Below are positions 44,401 to 52,144 of a DNA stretch of 64,000 nt, one piece after another (the first letter of the stretch is position 1; each line of letters begins with the position of its first letter). The translations under genes were made by a program, and so were the position numbers. Origin of the DNA: Terriglobus sp. TAA 43 (GTDB lineage: Bacteria; Acidobacteriota; Terriglobia; Terriglobales; Acidobacteriaceae). The notes under the pieces are model-generated. The model made no database searches and was not told the DNA's origin. It saw nothing but the letters and a program-made list of their open reading frames with translations. The stretch covers positions 992,001 through 1,056,000 of the forward strand of contig NZ_JUGR01000001.1 in NCBI RefSeq assembly GCF_000800015.1. Reading direction: 5' to 3'.

Positions 44401-45071
44401 GTCACAAACCGCATCAACTGATCCAGAAAATGCTGGCGTGCGGTAGGGCTCTCAAGAAACGCCCCAACGGTATCCGAGAAGTCCGCATTAATGACGGAGT
44501 TGCTGACCATCGGGAACAACTCTGTACCCGATGCGGCGGCTGTCAACGTCCGCTCTACCTTGCGGCCAATGTCCACCGGATGCACGCCGGACGAATCGAT
44601 TACGTCAAACTTCTGAAACTCGCTGTTGTAGCCGGTCAGTTTGCCATCTGGCGTAATGACGTGGAGCCAGTCCGCGAACACCATGTCGAGCTGTTTGGCA
44701 TGAGCCTTCAGCGAACTGTAACTGGCCGGGTCCCATTCGACGTAGAACGCGGCACGCAGACCTTCATCCGAGTTCAGCGTAATGTCGGAAGCGTTACGGT
44801 CTGTTTTGCGGTGCGCCGAACGCACCTTCTTTGCCTTGTCATCGGACAGGATGTTCCGCGAGTTCTGCGCGCGATAATTGTGTTTCGCCGGCTCCAGCAA
44901 TAGCTCAGGCAGGGGCCGCATCCGGATCACGCCCAGCACGAACACGATGAACGTCAGTAGTCCGACGGCCGCGGAGATGTCCAGAACTCGCCGCAGCCGC
45001 TTCCACCGGCGTCGTTTCTCATCGTAAAAAATCGGCTTCTGTTCTCGCGTACCTGGTTCTGCCATATCCAT
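41490..45071 (-). CDS. Three-domain polysaccharide enzyme: GH18-like + NodB deacetylase + processive GT2
   Basis: 1193-aa inner-membrane protein. A TM helix (about 30-50) leads to an extracytoplasmic GH18-like domain (about 105-470; GISFDFESMP near residue 233 keeps the catalytic Glu but not all Asp of DxxDxDxE). Next is a NodB polysaccharide deacetylase domain (about 520-735; ISFDDGPD, HTFTHPD metal-binding, RPPYD, ILMHDGGG). Then come TM helices (about 755-787), a cytoplasmic GT2 domain (about 805-1030; IPAYNEE, IDDGSKDRT, GIDADT, EDADL, QRFRW) and further TM helices. The QxxRW motif marks processive synthases such as PgaC or NodC. Likely makes and partially deacetylates a beta-GlcNAc polymer, combining PgaC- and PgaB-like roles. 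Confidence 0.9.
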   Translation of the reverse strand: MDMAEPGTREQKPIFYDEKRRRWKRLRRVLDISAAVGLLTFIVFVLGVIRMRPLPELLLEPAKHNYRAQNSRNILSDDKAKKVRSAHRKTDRNASDITLNSDEGLRAAFYVEWDPASYSSLKAHAKQLDMVFADWLHVITPDGKLTGYNSEFQKFDVIDSSGVHPVDIGRKVERTLTAAASGTELFPMVSNSVINADFSDTVGAFLESPTARQHFLDQLMRFVTSNPRYRGISFDFESMPAEAQPGYRQLISDAYIALHVRGLKLYINTPVADDDWDLKYMAAHSDGLLLMNYDQHQSESEAGPIAGQDWFVKNLQDVLKQVPKDKIIVDIGSYGYDWITTLPSADQPAKKGHRAKKTGPVKPELVRVDNMSLQGIWQTASDSGSYVDLDDASLNPHITYDDEDQHQRHQVWFLDGVTILNEMRAARRLGLQTFSLWRLGSEDQSLWKIWDQPMRSNPLVELADVAPGYDLDIEGMGDIMHVSGRPKNGRRTMTIDDDSKLVDSETLTSYPLSYSVDYFGYHPKKLVISFDDGPDPVWTPRILDVLNKYGVKGVFFMIGEEADNNVGVMQRVYREGHEIGNHTFTHPDISAISNREVDVQMNLTERLFAAKLGVQPLYFRPPYDIDEQPDTNDQAAPMERVQARGYIVVGNKIDTNDWQETPKKTPQEVVDSVLQQLDDMKDRPDKAGSIILMHDGGGDRSVTVASLPLLITTLRAKGYEFVTVADLVGKSREQVMPPIKGWRNKFLAQVDSLAFFGLATFNHFVVAVFFIGDILMSGRLIIIGLFAIIDRFRRRKNFAGPDYQPRVAVLIPAYNEEKVIVRTIRSVMMSTYKNLHIIVIDDGSKDRTAEIAREAYPEDIASGRLTVVKKENAGKAEALNYALQNYVHEEIYVGIDADTVIAHDAIARLVPHFANPQIGAVAGNAKVGNRVNLWTRWQALEYITSQNFERRALDLFDVVVVVPGAIGAWRTEAVHKGGGYHSNTVAEDADLTMILLEQGLSVIYEDRALAFTEAPINMNGLMRQRFRWSFGIMQAVFKHIGAVTKRRAMGLFALPNIIIFQILLPLVSPLIDLMFVASFLKFLYDHHFHPESASSASFVKLLYFFLAFMVIDFSASALAFLLERKHPASKGDMWLLMHIWIQRFTYRQVFSVVLFKTIKRVIDGRPFSWDKLERTAQMSKSTDQMLNGAPSPK

Positions 45072-45154
45072 TCGTTATGGTATCCATCCTTGCGAAAAAC
45101 TGCGCGCCCGTAATGGACTCTTTCCGCAGAAGATAACCGTTATGATGCAAAGCG

Positions 45155-46585
45155 ATGCACGCCGCGCTGACAGACATTTCGGACAAGCAGCGCCACCGCG
45201 GTCTCGTTGCGGCATTCCTTCTCGCTTGCGGGTTCCTGCTGCGCTTCTATTTCCTGCAAAAACACGCGTTCCTTGCTGCCGACTCGATTCTTTATCAAGA
45301 CATTGCGCTCAACTGGCTGCACCACCACATCTATGGCCTGACTGAGGGTGTGCAGATACGGGCCACGTTGATCCGTCTTCCCGGCTATCCGTCCATACTG
45401 GCTGCACTTTCGTGGCTCTTTGACCGTTTTCTCCACGCCACGCCCGGCACGCTGCGCAGCTTTCTGCCACTGCTGTGGCTACAGATTGCCGCAGACCTCG
45501 CTACCTGCTGCATCGTTGCCATCATGGCTCGAAAGATCGGTGGAACCGCCTGCGGCCTGGCAGCGCTGGCACTTGCCTGCCTCTGCCCGTTCACTGCCAA
45601 CTACGCGGTCGCCCCGCTCACCGAGACCTTCACGCTCTTCTTCCTCGCGCTGGCGTTTTATCTGCTTCAGCACTGGCTTGACGACCGTCGCACACGCTGG
45701 GTTGTTCCACTGGCGTTTGCCTTATCCTGCAGTGTCCTGCTGCGACCAGACGAAGGACTGCTCGCGGTCGCCCTCCTGCCCGTACTTCTCATGGGAGGCA
45801 GGCACAAGCCTCTATTGCAGCGTCTGCAGCCTGCGACGCTGTGCGTTGTCCTGACCGCACTCCCCTTCGTGCCGTGGACCATTCGCAACTACAGCACCTT
45901 CCACGTGTTCCAGCCGATCGCACCCAAACAGGCTGTGGACCCGGGCGAACCGGCTCCCATTCATTTTGAACGCTGGTTCCGTACCTGGGGGGTCGACTTC
46001 ACGGCGACGCAGGATGCTTATTGGAACTACCCGGAAGATCTCATCAACACCGCCGATCTCCCCGACCGTGCCTTCGACAGCCCTTCACAGCGTCAACAGA
46101 CCGAGAAGCTGCTCCAACAGGCTGGTTACGAGGGCAAGCTGAATCCACAGGTGGAGGCGGGCTTTGAGACTCTTGCGCGGGAACGCGTCGCAACACATCC
46201 TTTGCGCTATTACCTTGTGCTGCCTCTTGCGCGCCTGACCAACATGCTGTTCCATCCGCGCACGGAAATGTTGCCCGTCGCTGAACGCTGGTGGCAATTC
46301 AGCAAACATCCTTGGCAAACCATATTTGCGCTGGCTTATGGGGCGCTGAATCTCGCTTATTTCTTCGCGGCTATCGCAGGACTCCGCAGCGCGCTGAAAC
46401 GCGAAAGGCTGCTCGTGTTGTCGATGGCTGGATACATCGCTCTGCGATGCCTCCTTCTTCTCACCCTCGACAACCCTGAGCAGCGCTATACGCTGGAGTT
46501 TTTTCCGTTGCTGATCGTCTTCGCTGCGTGCCTCTGGATGAATCCACGTCAGCCGCCGAAAGGCTCGTCAGCGGATGGTCCGTAG
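45155..46585 (+). CDS. Polytopic membrane glycosyltransferase, GT39/ArnT-like
   Basis: 476 aa with about ten hydrophobic helices. The first periplasmic loop, ADSILYQDIALNWLHHHIYG, has the Asp-containing signature of lipid-linked sugar transferases (PMT/ArnT fold), and IRLPGYPSILA follows. Expected to transfer a sugar from a polyprenyl carrier to a periplasmic acceptor. Divergent from the GH18-NodB-GT2 gene, 83 bp apart, so the two could form one envelope-glycan locus. The 3' end overlaps the convergent DinB gene by 37 bp. Confidence 0.8.
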   Translation: MHAALTDISDKQRHRGLVAAFLLACGFLLRFYFLQKHAFLAADSILYQDIALNWLHHHIYGLTEGVQIRATLIRLPGYPSILAALSWLFDRFLHATPGTLRSFLPLLWLQIAADLATCCIVAIMARKIGGTACGLAALALACLCPFTANYAVAPLTETFTLFFLALAFYLLQHWLDDRRTRWVVPLAFALSCSVLLRPDEGLLAVALLPVLLMGGRHKPLLQRLQPATLCVVLTALPFVPWTIRNYSTFHVFQPIAPKQAVDPGEPAPIHFERWFRTWGVDFTATQDAYWNYPEDLINTADLPDRAFDSPSQRQQTEKLLQQAGYEGKLNPQVEAGFETLARERVATHPLRYYLVLPLARLTNMLFHPRTEMLPVAERWWQFSKHPWQTIFALAYGALNLAYFFAAIAGLRSALKRERLLVLSMAGYIALRCLLLLTLDNPEQRYTLEFFPLLIVFAACLWMNPRQPPKGSSADGP

Positions 46586-47052
46586 ATACCTGGCACCTTA
46601 ACGTCCAGCAACCGCAGATACACCGTCAACTGTCCGCGATGATGAATCAGGTGGTTGAAGAACATGGAGCGGTAAAGCTGCAACCGCGGCGCGTCTGCAA
46701 TCAGCATGTCACCAAACAGAAGCTTCCAGTGCTCCTGAAATTGGTCGTCCGACGTCACTGCCAAAGCACCACGAACCTTCTCGAAGGCGTCCGCAGCGAC
46801 CTGCACGGCCTCTTCCGACGTGGTGAAAACATACTTCGGGAACTTGTCCGTCTGCATGTTCATCTGCGGCGTCGTCAGGATCACATGACCGAAATGCGCC
46901 AACCCTGCAACGTGGGCGGCCAGCGCACCAAGCTTCATGGATTTATCGTGCGGTTTCCAATCAGCCTTATCCGCAGGAACACGCTCCAGAATGCGGCGTG
47001 TGTTCGCCGCCTCCGGAGCGAGATCCGCCAGCAATACTTCTGCGATGGTCAT
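46549..47052 (-). CDS. DinB-family four-helix-bundle protein
   Basis: 167-aa putative metal-dependent protein of the DinB/YfiT fold. Candidate metal-binding His: AAHVAGLAHFGH and NHLIHHRGQL (the typical HxxxH near the C-terminus). Some members are thiol-dependent transferases; most, like this, are uncharacterised. GGAGAG lies 6 bp before ATG. It follows fabI by 20 bp and is probably in its operon. Overlaps the convergent GT39-like gene by 37 bp. Confidence 0.8.
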   Translation of the reverse strand: MTIAEVLLADLAPEAANTRRILERVPADKADWKPHDKSMKLGALAAHVAGLAHFGHVILTTPQMNMQTDKFPKYVFTTSEEAVQVAADAFEKVRGALAVTSDDQFQEHWKLLFGDMLIADAPRLQLYRSMFFNHLIHHRGQLTVYLRLLDVKVPGIYGPSADEPFGG

Positions 47053-47072
47053 GTTCTCTCCGAGCTTCGGTC

Positions 47073-47840
47073 TTACATGCCGGTGACGTTATAACCGCAG
47101 TCCACGTACGTGATTTCGCCAGTGATACCGCTGGCCAACGGCGACAGAAGGAATGCAGCGGTGTTACCTACTTCCACCGTCTCCACGTTGCGGTGCAACG
47201 GAGCGCGCTCTGTCACAGTATCCAGAATCTTGTTGAAGTCGCCGATGCCGCGTGCGGCAAGCGTCTTGATGGGGCCTGCAGAAATCGCGTTCACACGAAT
47301 GCCTTTCGGTCCCAGCGATGCCGCAAGGTAACGCACTGTGGCTTCCAGAGCGGCCTTCGCCACACCCATCACGTTGTAGTTCGGGAAGACCTTTTCGCTA
47401 CCGTAGTAGGTCAGCGTCAGAATGCTGCCGCCCTCGTTCATGATCGGAGCCAGCGCGCGCGACACAGCAACGAGAGAGTATGCGCTCACATCCAGCGCAA
47501 TGCGGAAGTCTTCACGCTTCGTCAGCAAGAAATCGCTCTTGATGGCATCCGGCGGCGCAAATGCAACCGAGTGCACGATGATATCCACAGTGCCGTAAGC
47601 CGCCTTCAACTCTTCCGCGACACGATCAATCTCAGCATCGATGGACACGTCGCATTGGAAGCTCTTCGCATCCTTCAGTTCCGGAATCAGCCCGTCGGCT
47701 TCCTTCTTCAGGCGCTCGTTCTGGTAGCAGATGGCCACCTTAGCACCGGCATCGCTCAGCTTCTGCGCAATAGCCCATGCAATGGAACGCTTGTTCGCCA
47801 GCCCGAATACAACCGCGGTCTTACCCTGCAGATCAATCAT
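47073..47840 (-). CDS. fabI: Enoyl-[acyl-carrier-protein] reductase (NADH)
   Basis: Last reduction step of fatty-acid elongation; 255-aa atypical SDR. GLANKRSIAWAIAQKL is the FabI form of the nucleotide loop; LTYYGSEKVFPNYNVMGVAK gives the Tyr-x6-Lys catalytic pair that separates FabI from ordinary SDRs; SAGPIKTLAARGI follows. GAGGTTTGG precedes ATG. Co-transcribed with the dinB-like gene. Target family of triclosan and diazaborines. Confidence 0.95.
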   Translation of the reverse strand: MIDLQGKTAVVFGLANKRSIAWAIAQKLSDAGAKVAICYQNERLKKEADGLIPELKDAKSFQCDVSIDAEIDRVAEELKAAYGTVDIIVHSVAFAPPDAIKSDFLLTKREDFRIALDVSAYSLVAVSRALAPIMNEGGSILTLTYYGSEKVFPNYNVMGVAKAALEATVRYLAASLGPKGIRVNAISAGPIKTLAARGIGDFNKILDTVTERAPLHRNVETVEVGNTAAFLLSPLASGITGEITYVDCGYNVTGM

Positions 47841-47918
47841 TTTCCAAACCTCTTTCCTTACAGCCAGGTCATCCCAGGCAATGCGGGATTCCCCGACAAA
47901 ATTTCATATCGTGACAAG

Positions 47919-48299
47919 CTATCCGTGGATCAGCCAGTCGTACTGCTCATCGGTCAGCGGCACAACGCTCAGCCGAAATTGCCGGAACATGATGCTGCCC
48001 TGAAACACACCGGCATCACGAATCTCAGCCAACGGCTTGGGCCGTTTGAGTCGTTTGCCCACTTTCAGCTTTACGATTGGATTCTTCGGATCGCTGGCAT
48101 CCACACTTTGCACGGTGGCCGTGCCCACGGCTTCCTTGCCAACGTTGGAGTGATAGATGACCGCGTGCTCGCCTTTTTTCATGTTGCGAAGCGTCATGAG
48201 CGCCTGCGGATTCTTGATGCCGTCCCAATCGGTTTCGCCATCGCGCAGCAGGTCGTCGTAGGAATACTTGTCCGGTTCTGACTTCAGCAGATAGTTCAT
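47919..48299 (-). CDS. EVE-domain protein
   Basis: 126 aa, a single EVE domain, a PUA-like fold that binds modified nucleotides in RNA or DNA. Features: YLLKSEPDKYSYDDL, DWDGIKNPQALMTLRNMKKGE and YHSNVGKEAVG. A 12-bp stem-loop abuts the ATG (48300-48336) and may mask the ribosome site. msrA lies upstream on the same strand, 61 bp away. Confidence 0.9.
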   Translation of the reverse strand: MNYLLKSEPDKYSYDDLLRDGETDWDGIKNPQALMTLRNMKKGEHAVIYHSNVGKEAVGTATVQSVDASDPKNPIVKLKVGKRLKRPKPLAEIRDAGVFQGSIMFRQFRLSVVPLTDEQYDWLIHG

Positions 48300-48336
48300 C
48301 GCGTCCCGTGGATGAGGATATCAGCCACGGGGCGCG
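48300..48336 (-). promoter_or_regulatory. Hairpin abutting the EVE start codon
   Basis: CGCGTCCCGTGG (48300-48311) pairs with CCACGGGGCGCG (48325-48336) with one mismatch on the minus strand. It ends directly at the EVE ATG, so it could block initiation, or mark the 3' end of msrA mRNA. Confidence 0.4.
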
Positions 48337-48360
48337 ATGAGGGTGGGAACGGTAATCCTG

Positions 48361-48837
48361 TTAAATGTGACAGGCCACCATGCCGCGTTTTTCGAGATAG
48401 CGCTGGTGGTACTCTTCGGCTTTCCAGAAGCTGGAGGCGGACTCCACCACGGTGGCAATCGGCCCACGGAAAACCCCGGCAGCATTGAGTTCAGCGATCT
48501 TTGCTTTCGCCTCGCGATCTTGCTCCTCATTGTGGGTGAAGATAACGCTGCGATACTGCGTTCCCCAGTCCGGACCCTGCCGGTTGAGCTGCGTGGGGTC
48601 GTGCAGTGCAAAAAAATGATCGAGCAACGCGTCATAACTCACGCGGCTGGGATCGAATGTGACCTCAACCACCTCCGCATGACCTGTCTGATCGGTACAG
48701 ACATCCTTGTAAGTTGGGTTGTTTAAAGTACCACCCTCGTATCCAACGGCCGTTTCCAAAACCCCGGAAATCTCTGCCAAACGGGCTTCTACGCCCCAGA
48801 AACAACCTGCTGCAAATGTTGCTTTTGCCTTTGCCAC
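48361..48837 (-). CDS. msrA: Peptide-methionine (S)-S-oxide reductase
   Basis: 158-aa cytoplasmic repair enzyme that reduces the S-epimer of methionine sulfoxide. The signature AGCFWGVEARL carries the catalytic Cys, with VGYEGG, GHAEVVEV and YRSVIF. GTG start at 48837 with a strong AGGAGGT. Together with msrPQ at 60 kb it covers protein methionine repair in two compartments. Confidence 0.95.
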   Translation of the reverse strand: MAKAKATFAAGCFWGVEARLAEISGVLETAVGYEGGTLNNPTYKDVCTDQTGHAEVVEVTFDPSRVSYDALLDHFFALHDPTQLNRQGPDWGTQYRSVIFTHNEEQDREAKAKIAELNAAGVFRGPIATVVESASSFWKAEEYHQRYLEKRGMVACHI

Positions 48838-49020
48838 TACTTTTTACCTCCTGCCCTGGTAACTACCCGCGGACAGTTCCTGAGCACACGCATTTTGATG
48901 CCTGAAGGGCAGGTTTGTCACCATGGGCGAACATGAAAAGTCGATGACCGCACGGACGTATTTAATTTGCTATGGTGAGCAGTGCAGAGAATCGGGGAAC
49001 GATTCCCGGAGGTAACCACA

Positions 49021-49806
49021 TTGAACCGGCGCAACTTTATTGCAAGCGCGGCAGCAGGCATGACGGCCATGGCAACAGATTCACTTCCCGCAGCAGCACA
49101 GACTGCAAAAGCCTCCACAGAGTTCTACCAGCTGCGCCGCTACAGCCTGCGCAACGGCCCAGAGCTGATGCTGATGCAGGATTACCTGGAACATGCCCTC
49201 ATTCCCGCGCTCAACCGCATGGGCATTGCCAAGGTAGGGACCTTTCTACTCTCCATCGGCCCGGAGACGCCCACTTACTACGCACTGATCCCTTCCACCT
49301 CCGCAGAACAATTGCTTACGCTGGACCTGCATTTGGGAGATGACGCGGAGTTCGCCAAAGCAGCCAATGCCTTTTGGACTGCTCCCGCGTCAGCACCCGC
49401 ATTTCAACGCTCGGAAGTGCGCATGTTGTCAGCTTTTGGCGGCTTCCCAAAACTTGTCGCCCCCAAACCCGGCAAGCGCATGTTCCAGCTCCGTACCTAT
49501 GAGAGCCCGAGCATGGCCGCACACATGAAGAAGGTTGAGATGTTCGAGTCCGCGGAGATCGGCATCTTCCAACGCACGGGGCTCACGCCTGTTTTCTTTG
49601 CACACGACCTTACCGGGGAGCGCCTGCCCAGCCTCACCTACATGCTCACCTTTACTGACGTCGCGGAACTGACGGAACATTGGTCCGTCTTCGGCAAAGA
49701 TCCGCAGTGGAAAGAGTTGTCCCACAAGCCCGGCTACACGGATCCAGAGATCGTCAGCAACATCACGAACCTCTATCTGAATCCGCTGCCCAGCTCGCAA
49801 ATTTAA
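49021..49806 (+). CDS. Exported NIPSNAP-family protein
   Basis: 261 aa. A TTG at 49021 is the proposed start: GGAGG lies 7 bp upstream and it opens a Tat-like signal (NRRNFIASAAAGMTAMA, cleavage near AAAQ). The earlier ATG at 48982 has no such site. Two ferredoxin-like NIPSNAP repeats follow: FYQLRRYSLRNGPELMLMQ and MFQLRTYESPSM. Bacterial function is unknown; many acidobacterial and planctomycete copies are Tat-exported. Confidence 0.85.
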   Translation: MNRRNFIASAAAGMTAMATDSLPAAAQTAKASTEFYQLRRYSLRNGPELMLMQDYLEHALIPALNRMGIAKVGTFLLSIGPETPTYYALIPSTSAEQLLTLDLHLGDDAEFAKAANAFWTAPASAPAFQRSEVRMLSAFGGFPKLVAPKPGKRMFQLRTYESPSMAAHMKKVEMFESAEIGIFQRTGLTPVFFAHDLTGERLPSLTYMLTFTDVAELTEHWSVFGKDPQWKELSHKPGYTDPEIVSNITNLYLNPLPSSQI

Positions 49807-49881
49807 GTCGTTTCACAGAGCATCACAGGCTGCATCGCATCGGTGCAGCCTGTATGTGTTTTAAGCGTCTAACTCACTGAG

Positions 49882-50913
49882 ATGAAGTACGCCCGCATCT
49901 GTACGCTGATTGCTTTGTCGCTTCTGCCCTATGCATCGCTCCATGCACAGGGGTCGGCCCCCTTGCAGCGTGAAACCTCGCCTGGGGAAGGCCTCCGTCG
50001 CACCCGCCTCTATCTGAAAGACGGCACGTTCCAGGTGGTGCTCTCGTACACAGTGAAAGGCGACTACGTGTACTACCTCTCCGCCGAACGCGGAGCCCAG
50101 CAGGAAGCCATTCCCGTACGTCTCGTTGATCTGGACGCGACGCACCAATGGGAACAGCGTAGCGACGCGCAACGCAACGGCGTTCCCGCCGTACAAATTG
50201 ACCCCGAACTAGCCAAAGAAGAGGCAGACCGCGCGGCGCGAACGCCGGAAGTGGCAAAAGACCTGCATCTGCCTGAGGCCGATTCCGTTCTTGCGCTGGA
50301 CACGTATCATGGCCAACCACAGCTCGCCATCCTGCAGCAGACAGACGGTGAATTGAATCGGCAAACAGCACACAACATTCTGCGCCAGACCATCAATCCC
50401 CTCTCGCACGCGCACCAGCTCATCGAAATCAAAAGCCAGAGCGCGCCGGTACAGCTCCACGTAAACGACCCTGAGTTCTATGTCCGCATGGACGACGAAG
50501 ACCCGACTTATAACGGCGGCGGGGCCTTCCACGTGGACACAGACAGCAGCAAGGGCCGCAAGGCGGATGCACCGTCGCCCAGAAGCCAGTACGTCATCGT
50601 GGCCGTGGACGTGCGCCGAGACGTTCGTGTGGTCACGAGCTTCTCCATCGGTCTTCTGGGAAGCGCCAGGCAGCAAGCAGACATCGTAGAAACCACAACA
50701 TCACTGCTGCCCGGAGGCCATTGGCTGAAGATCGTCCCCAGGCAACCGCTTCGTATGGGTGAATTCGCGCTGATGGAAGTGATCGACGAGAAGACCGTGA
50801 ATACCGGCGTATGGGACTTTGGTGTACATCCCATGGCACCTGTTAATCGCGATGCGATCCTGCCGGAAGCGCGACATGCTCCCGTGCTGGCTCCACGGCG
50901 TTCCGGACCTTAG
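49882..50913 (+). CDS. Exported protein of unknown function
   Basis: 343 aa with signal peptide (to about ASLHAQ). An early beta segment LYLKDGTFQVVLSYTVKGD and a later beta domain (about 180-320) are visible; there is no metal or catalytic motif. Its last 71 bp overlap the convergent GAF-GGDEF gene. A possible alternative start is not supported. I do not recognise a family; many acidobacterial genomes have similar-looking secreted proteins. Confidence 0.7.
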   Translation: MKYARICTLIALSLLPYASLHAQGSAPLQRETSPGEGLRRTRLYLKDGTFQVVLSYTVKGDYVYYLSAERGAQQEAIPVRLVDLDATHQWEQRSDAQRNGVPAVQIDPELAKEEADRAARTPEVAKDLHLPEADSVLALDTYHGQPQLAILQQTDGELNRQTAHNILRQTINPLSHAHQLIEIKSQSAPVQLHVNDPEFYVRMDDEDPTYNGGGAFHVDTDSSKGRKADAPSPRSQYVIVAVDVRRDVRVVTSFSIGLLGSARQQADIVETTTSLLPGGHWLKIVPRQPLRMGEFALMEVIDEKTVNTGVWDFGVHPMAPVNRDAILPEARHAPVLAPRRSGP

Positions 50914-52006
50914 ACTCGCGCATACTCAGTTCTCCGTCTTTGAGGATGGAACCGATACCGGCGATAGCAAGATTGTTACGCGTCGTTCCCTTTACGTGAT
51001 ACATCATGTCGTCGGCGGCCTTGATGATGCCTTCCACGGTGAGCGCATCGTCCGGGTATGTTGCCATGCCGAACGAGCCGCGAAGACGCAGGAAAAGGCC
51101 TTTATCTTCCACAAACGAACGCTCACGCAACGCACGGAAAAGCTGCATGGCCATGTCGCGTCCTTTCAGACGATCATGGTTCGGAAGCAGCACCACAAAC
51201 TCATCACCGCCATAGCGGAACGCTGGTATATCAGGCCCGATTACGCTGCGAATCATCTCGCCCACTTCCGACAGCAAACGACTACCGATCAGGTGACCGT
51301 GCGTATCATTCACGCTCTTAAAATGGTCCAAATCGATAAAGAGCAGGCTGAAGGGTGCCTTGTCTGTTCGCGAAAGCTGTTCTTCCAGCAGCGTGTACAG
51401 ATGACGCGCATTAAACAAACCAGTGCAATCATCCGTGATCGACAGCAGGTGAATGCGCTTCATGTCGGCCGCGTTACGAATCGCAATCGCGCTGAAATCG
51501 CACAACACGCGCAAAAACTGGATGGAAAAGTCACTCAGCAGATCCACCTTGCTGTTCAGCAACTGGATCACACCCAGCACGCCTTCAGAAGAACGGACCG
51601 GAACGCAGGCAATCGACTGGATATTTAAGGTTGGATTTCGCTTCGAAAAGTCCTGCCATTGCGGATCGATCGATGTATCCGGAACCACGACAGGGTTTCC
51701 AGAATGGGCCACCCAGCCAGCAACGCCCTCGCCCATGGGAACTCGAAGCCCTCGCAGGCTGTTGGAATCTTCTCCGGCCGCGATTGCATAAAAGAGATCG
51801 TTCTTTTCCTTGTCCACCAGCATCATCGACCAGCGCTCAGGCTGGAAGACCTGGGCCATCTTGGTCATGACCGTGGTAAGGACAATCTCCAGTTCGAGCG
51901 TGGAGGTTAGCGCCCGCGCAACATCATGAAACAGGCGCGTATAGTCCTGCTGCCATGCCTGCGCAAACTCGAGTTCAAGATCTTTCTGTGATTTTCTTCC
52001 TATCAT
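50843..52006 (-). CDS. Diguanylate cyclase with GAF sensor domain
   Basis: 387-aa cytoplasmic signalling protein. GAF domain at about 25-175 (MMLVDKEKNDLFYA, GEGVAGWVAHSGNPVVV), then GGDEF domain (about 185-350): DDCTGLFNARHL, LLFIDLDHFKSVNDTHGH and the intact catalytic RYGGDEFVVLLP. So it should make c-di-GMP in response to a small ligand. An RxxD inhibitory site is not clearly present. The C-terminal 30 residues overlap a convergent gene. Confidence 0.93.
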   Translation of the reverse strand: MIGRKSQKDLELEFAQAWQQDYTRLFHDVARALTSTLELEIVLTTVMTKMAQVFQPERWSMMLVDKEKNDLFYAIAAGEDSNSLRGLRVPMGEGVAGWVAHSGNPVVVPDTSIDPQWQDFSKRNPTLNIQSIACVPVRSSEGVLGVIQLLNSKVDLLSDFSIQFLRVLCDFSAIAIRNAADMKRIHLLSITDDCTGLFNARHLYTLLEEQLSRTDKAPFSLLFIDLDHFKSVNDTHGHLIGSRLLSEVGEMIRSVIGPDIPAFRYGGDEFVVLLPNHDRLKGRDMAMQLFRALRERSFVEDKGLFLRLRGSFGMATYPDDALTVEGIIKAADDMMYHVKGTTRNNLAIAGIGSILKDGELSMRESKVRNAVEPAREHVALPAGSHRD

Positions 52007-52144
52007 CCTGGGCCTGGGTTGCTGCTCAATGGGATTCCCTTAGCCGCGTTTCGCCGCGCAACACAATTGTTCAATGAGTAAAACACGCATCAGCGTTCCA
52101 GTGAAACGACGCAAATTGTTGCATTCGCGACATATGCATACAGA

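Noticed and set aside
46998-48281. 427-codon plus-strand frame antisense to fabI and EVE
   Set aside because: Opposite two certain genes; composition of a shadow frame.
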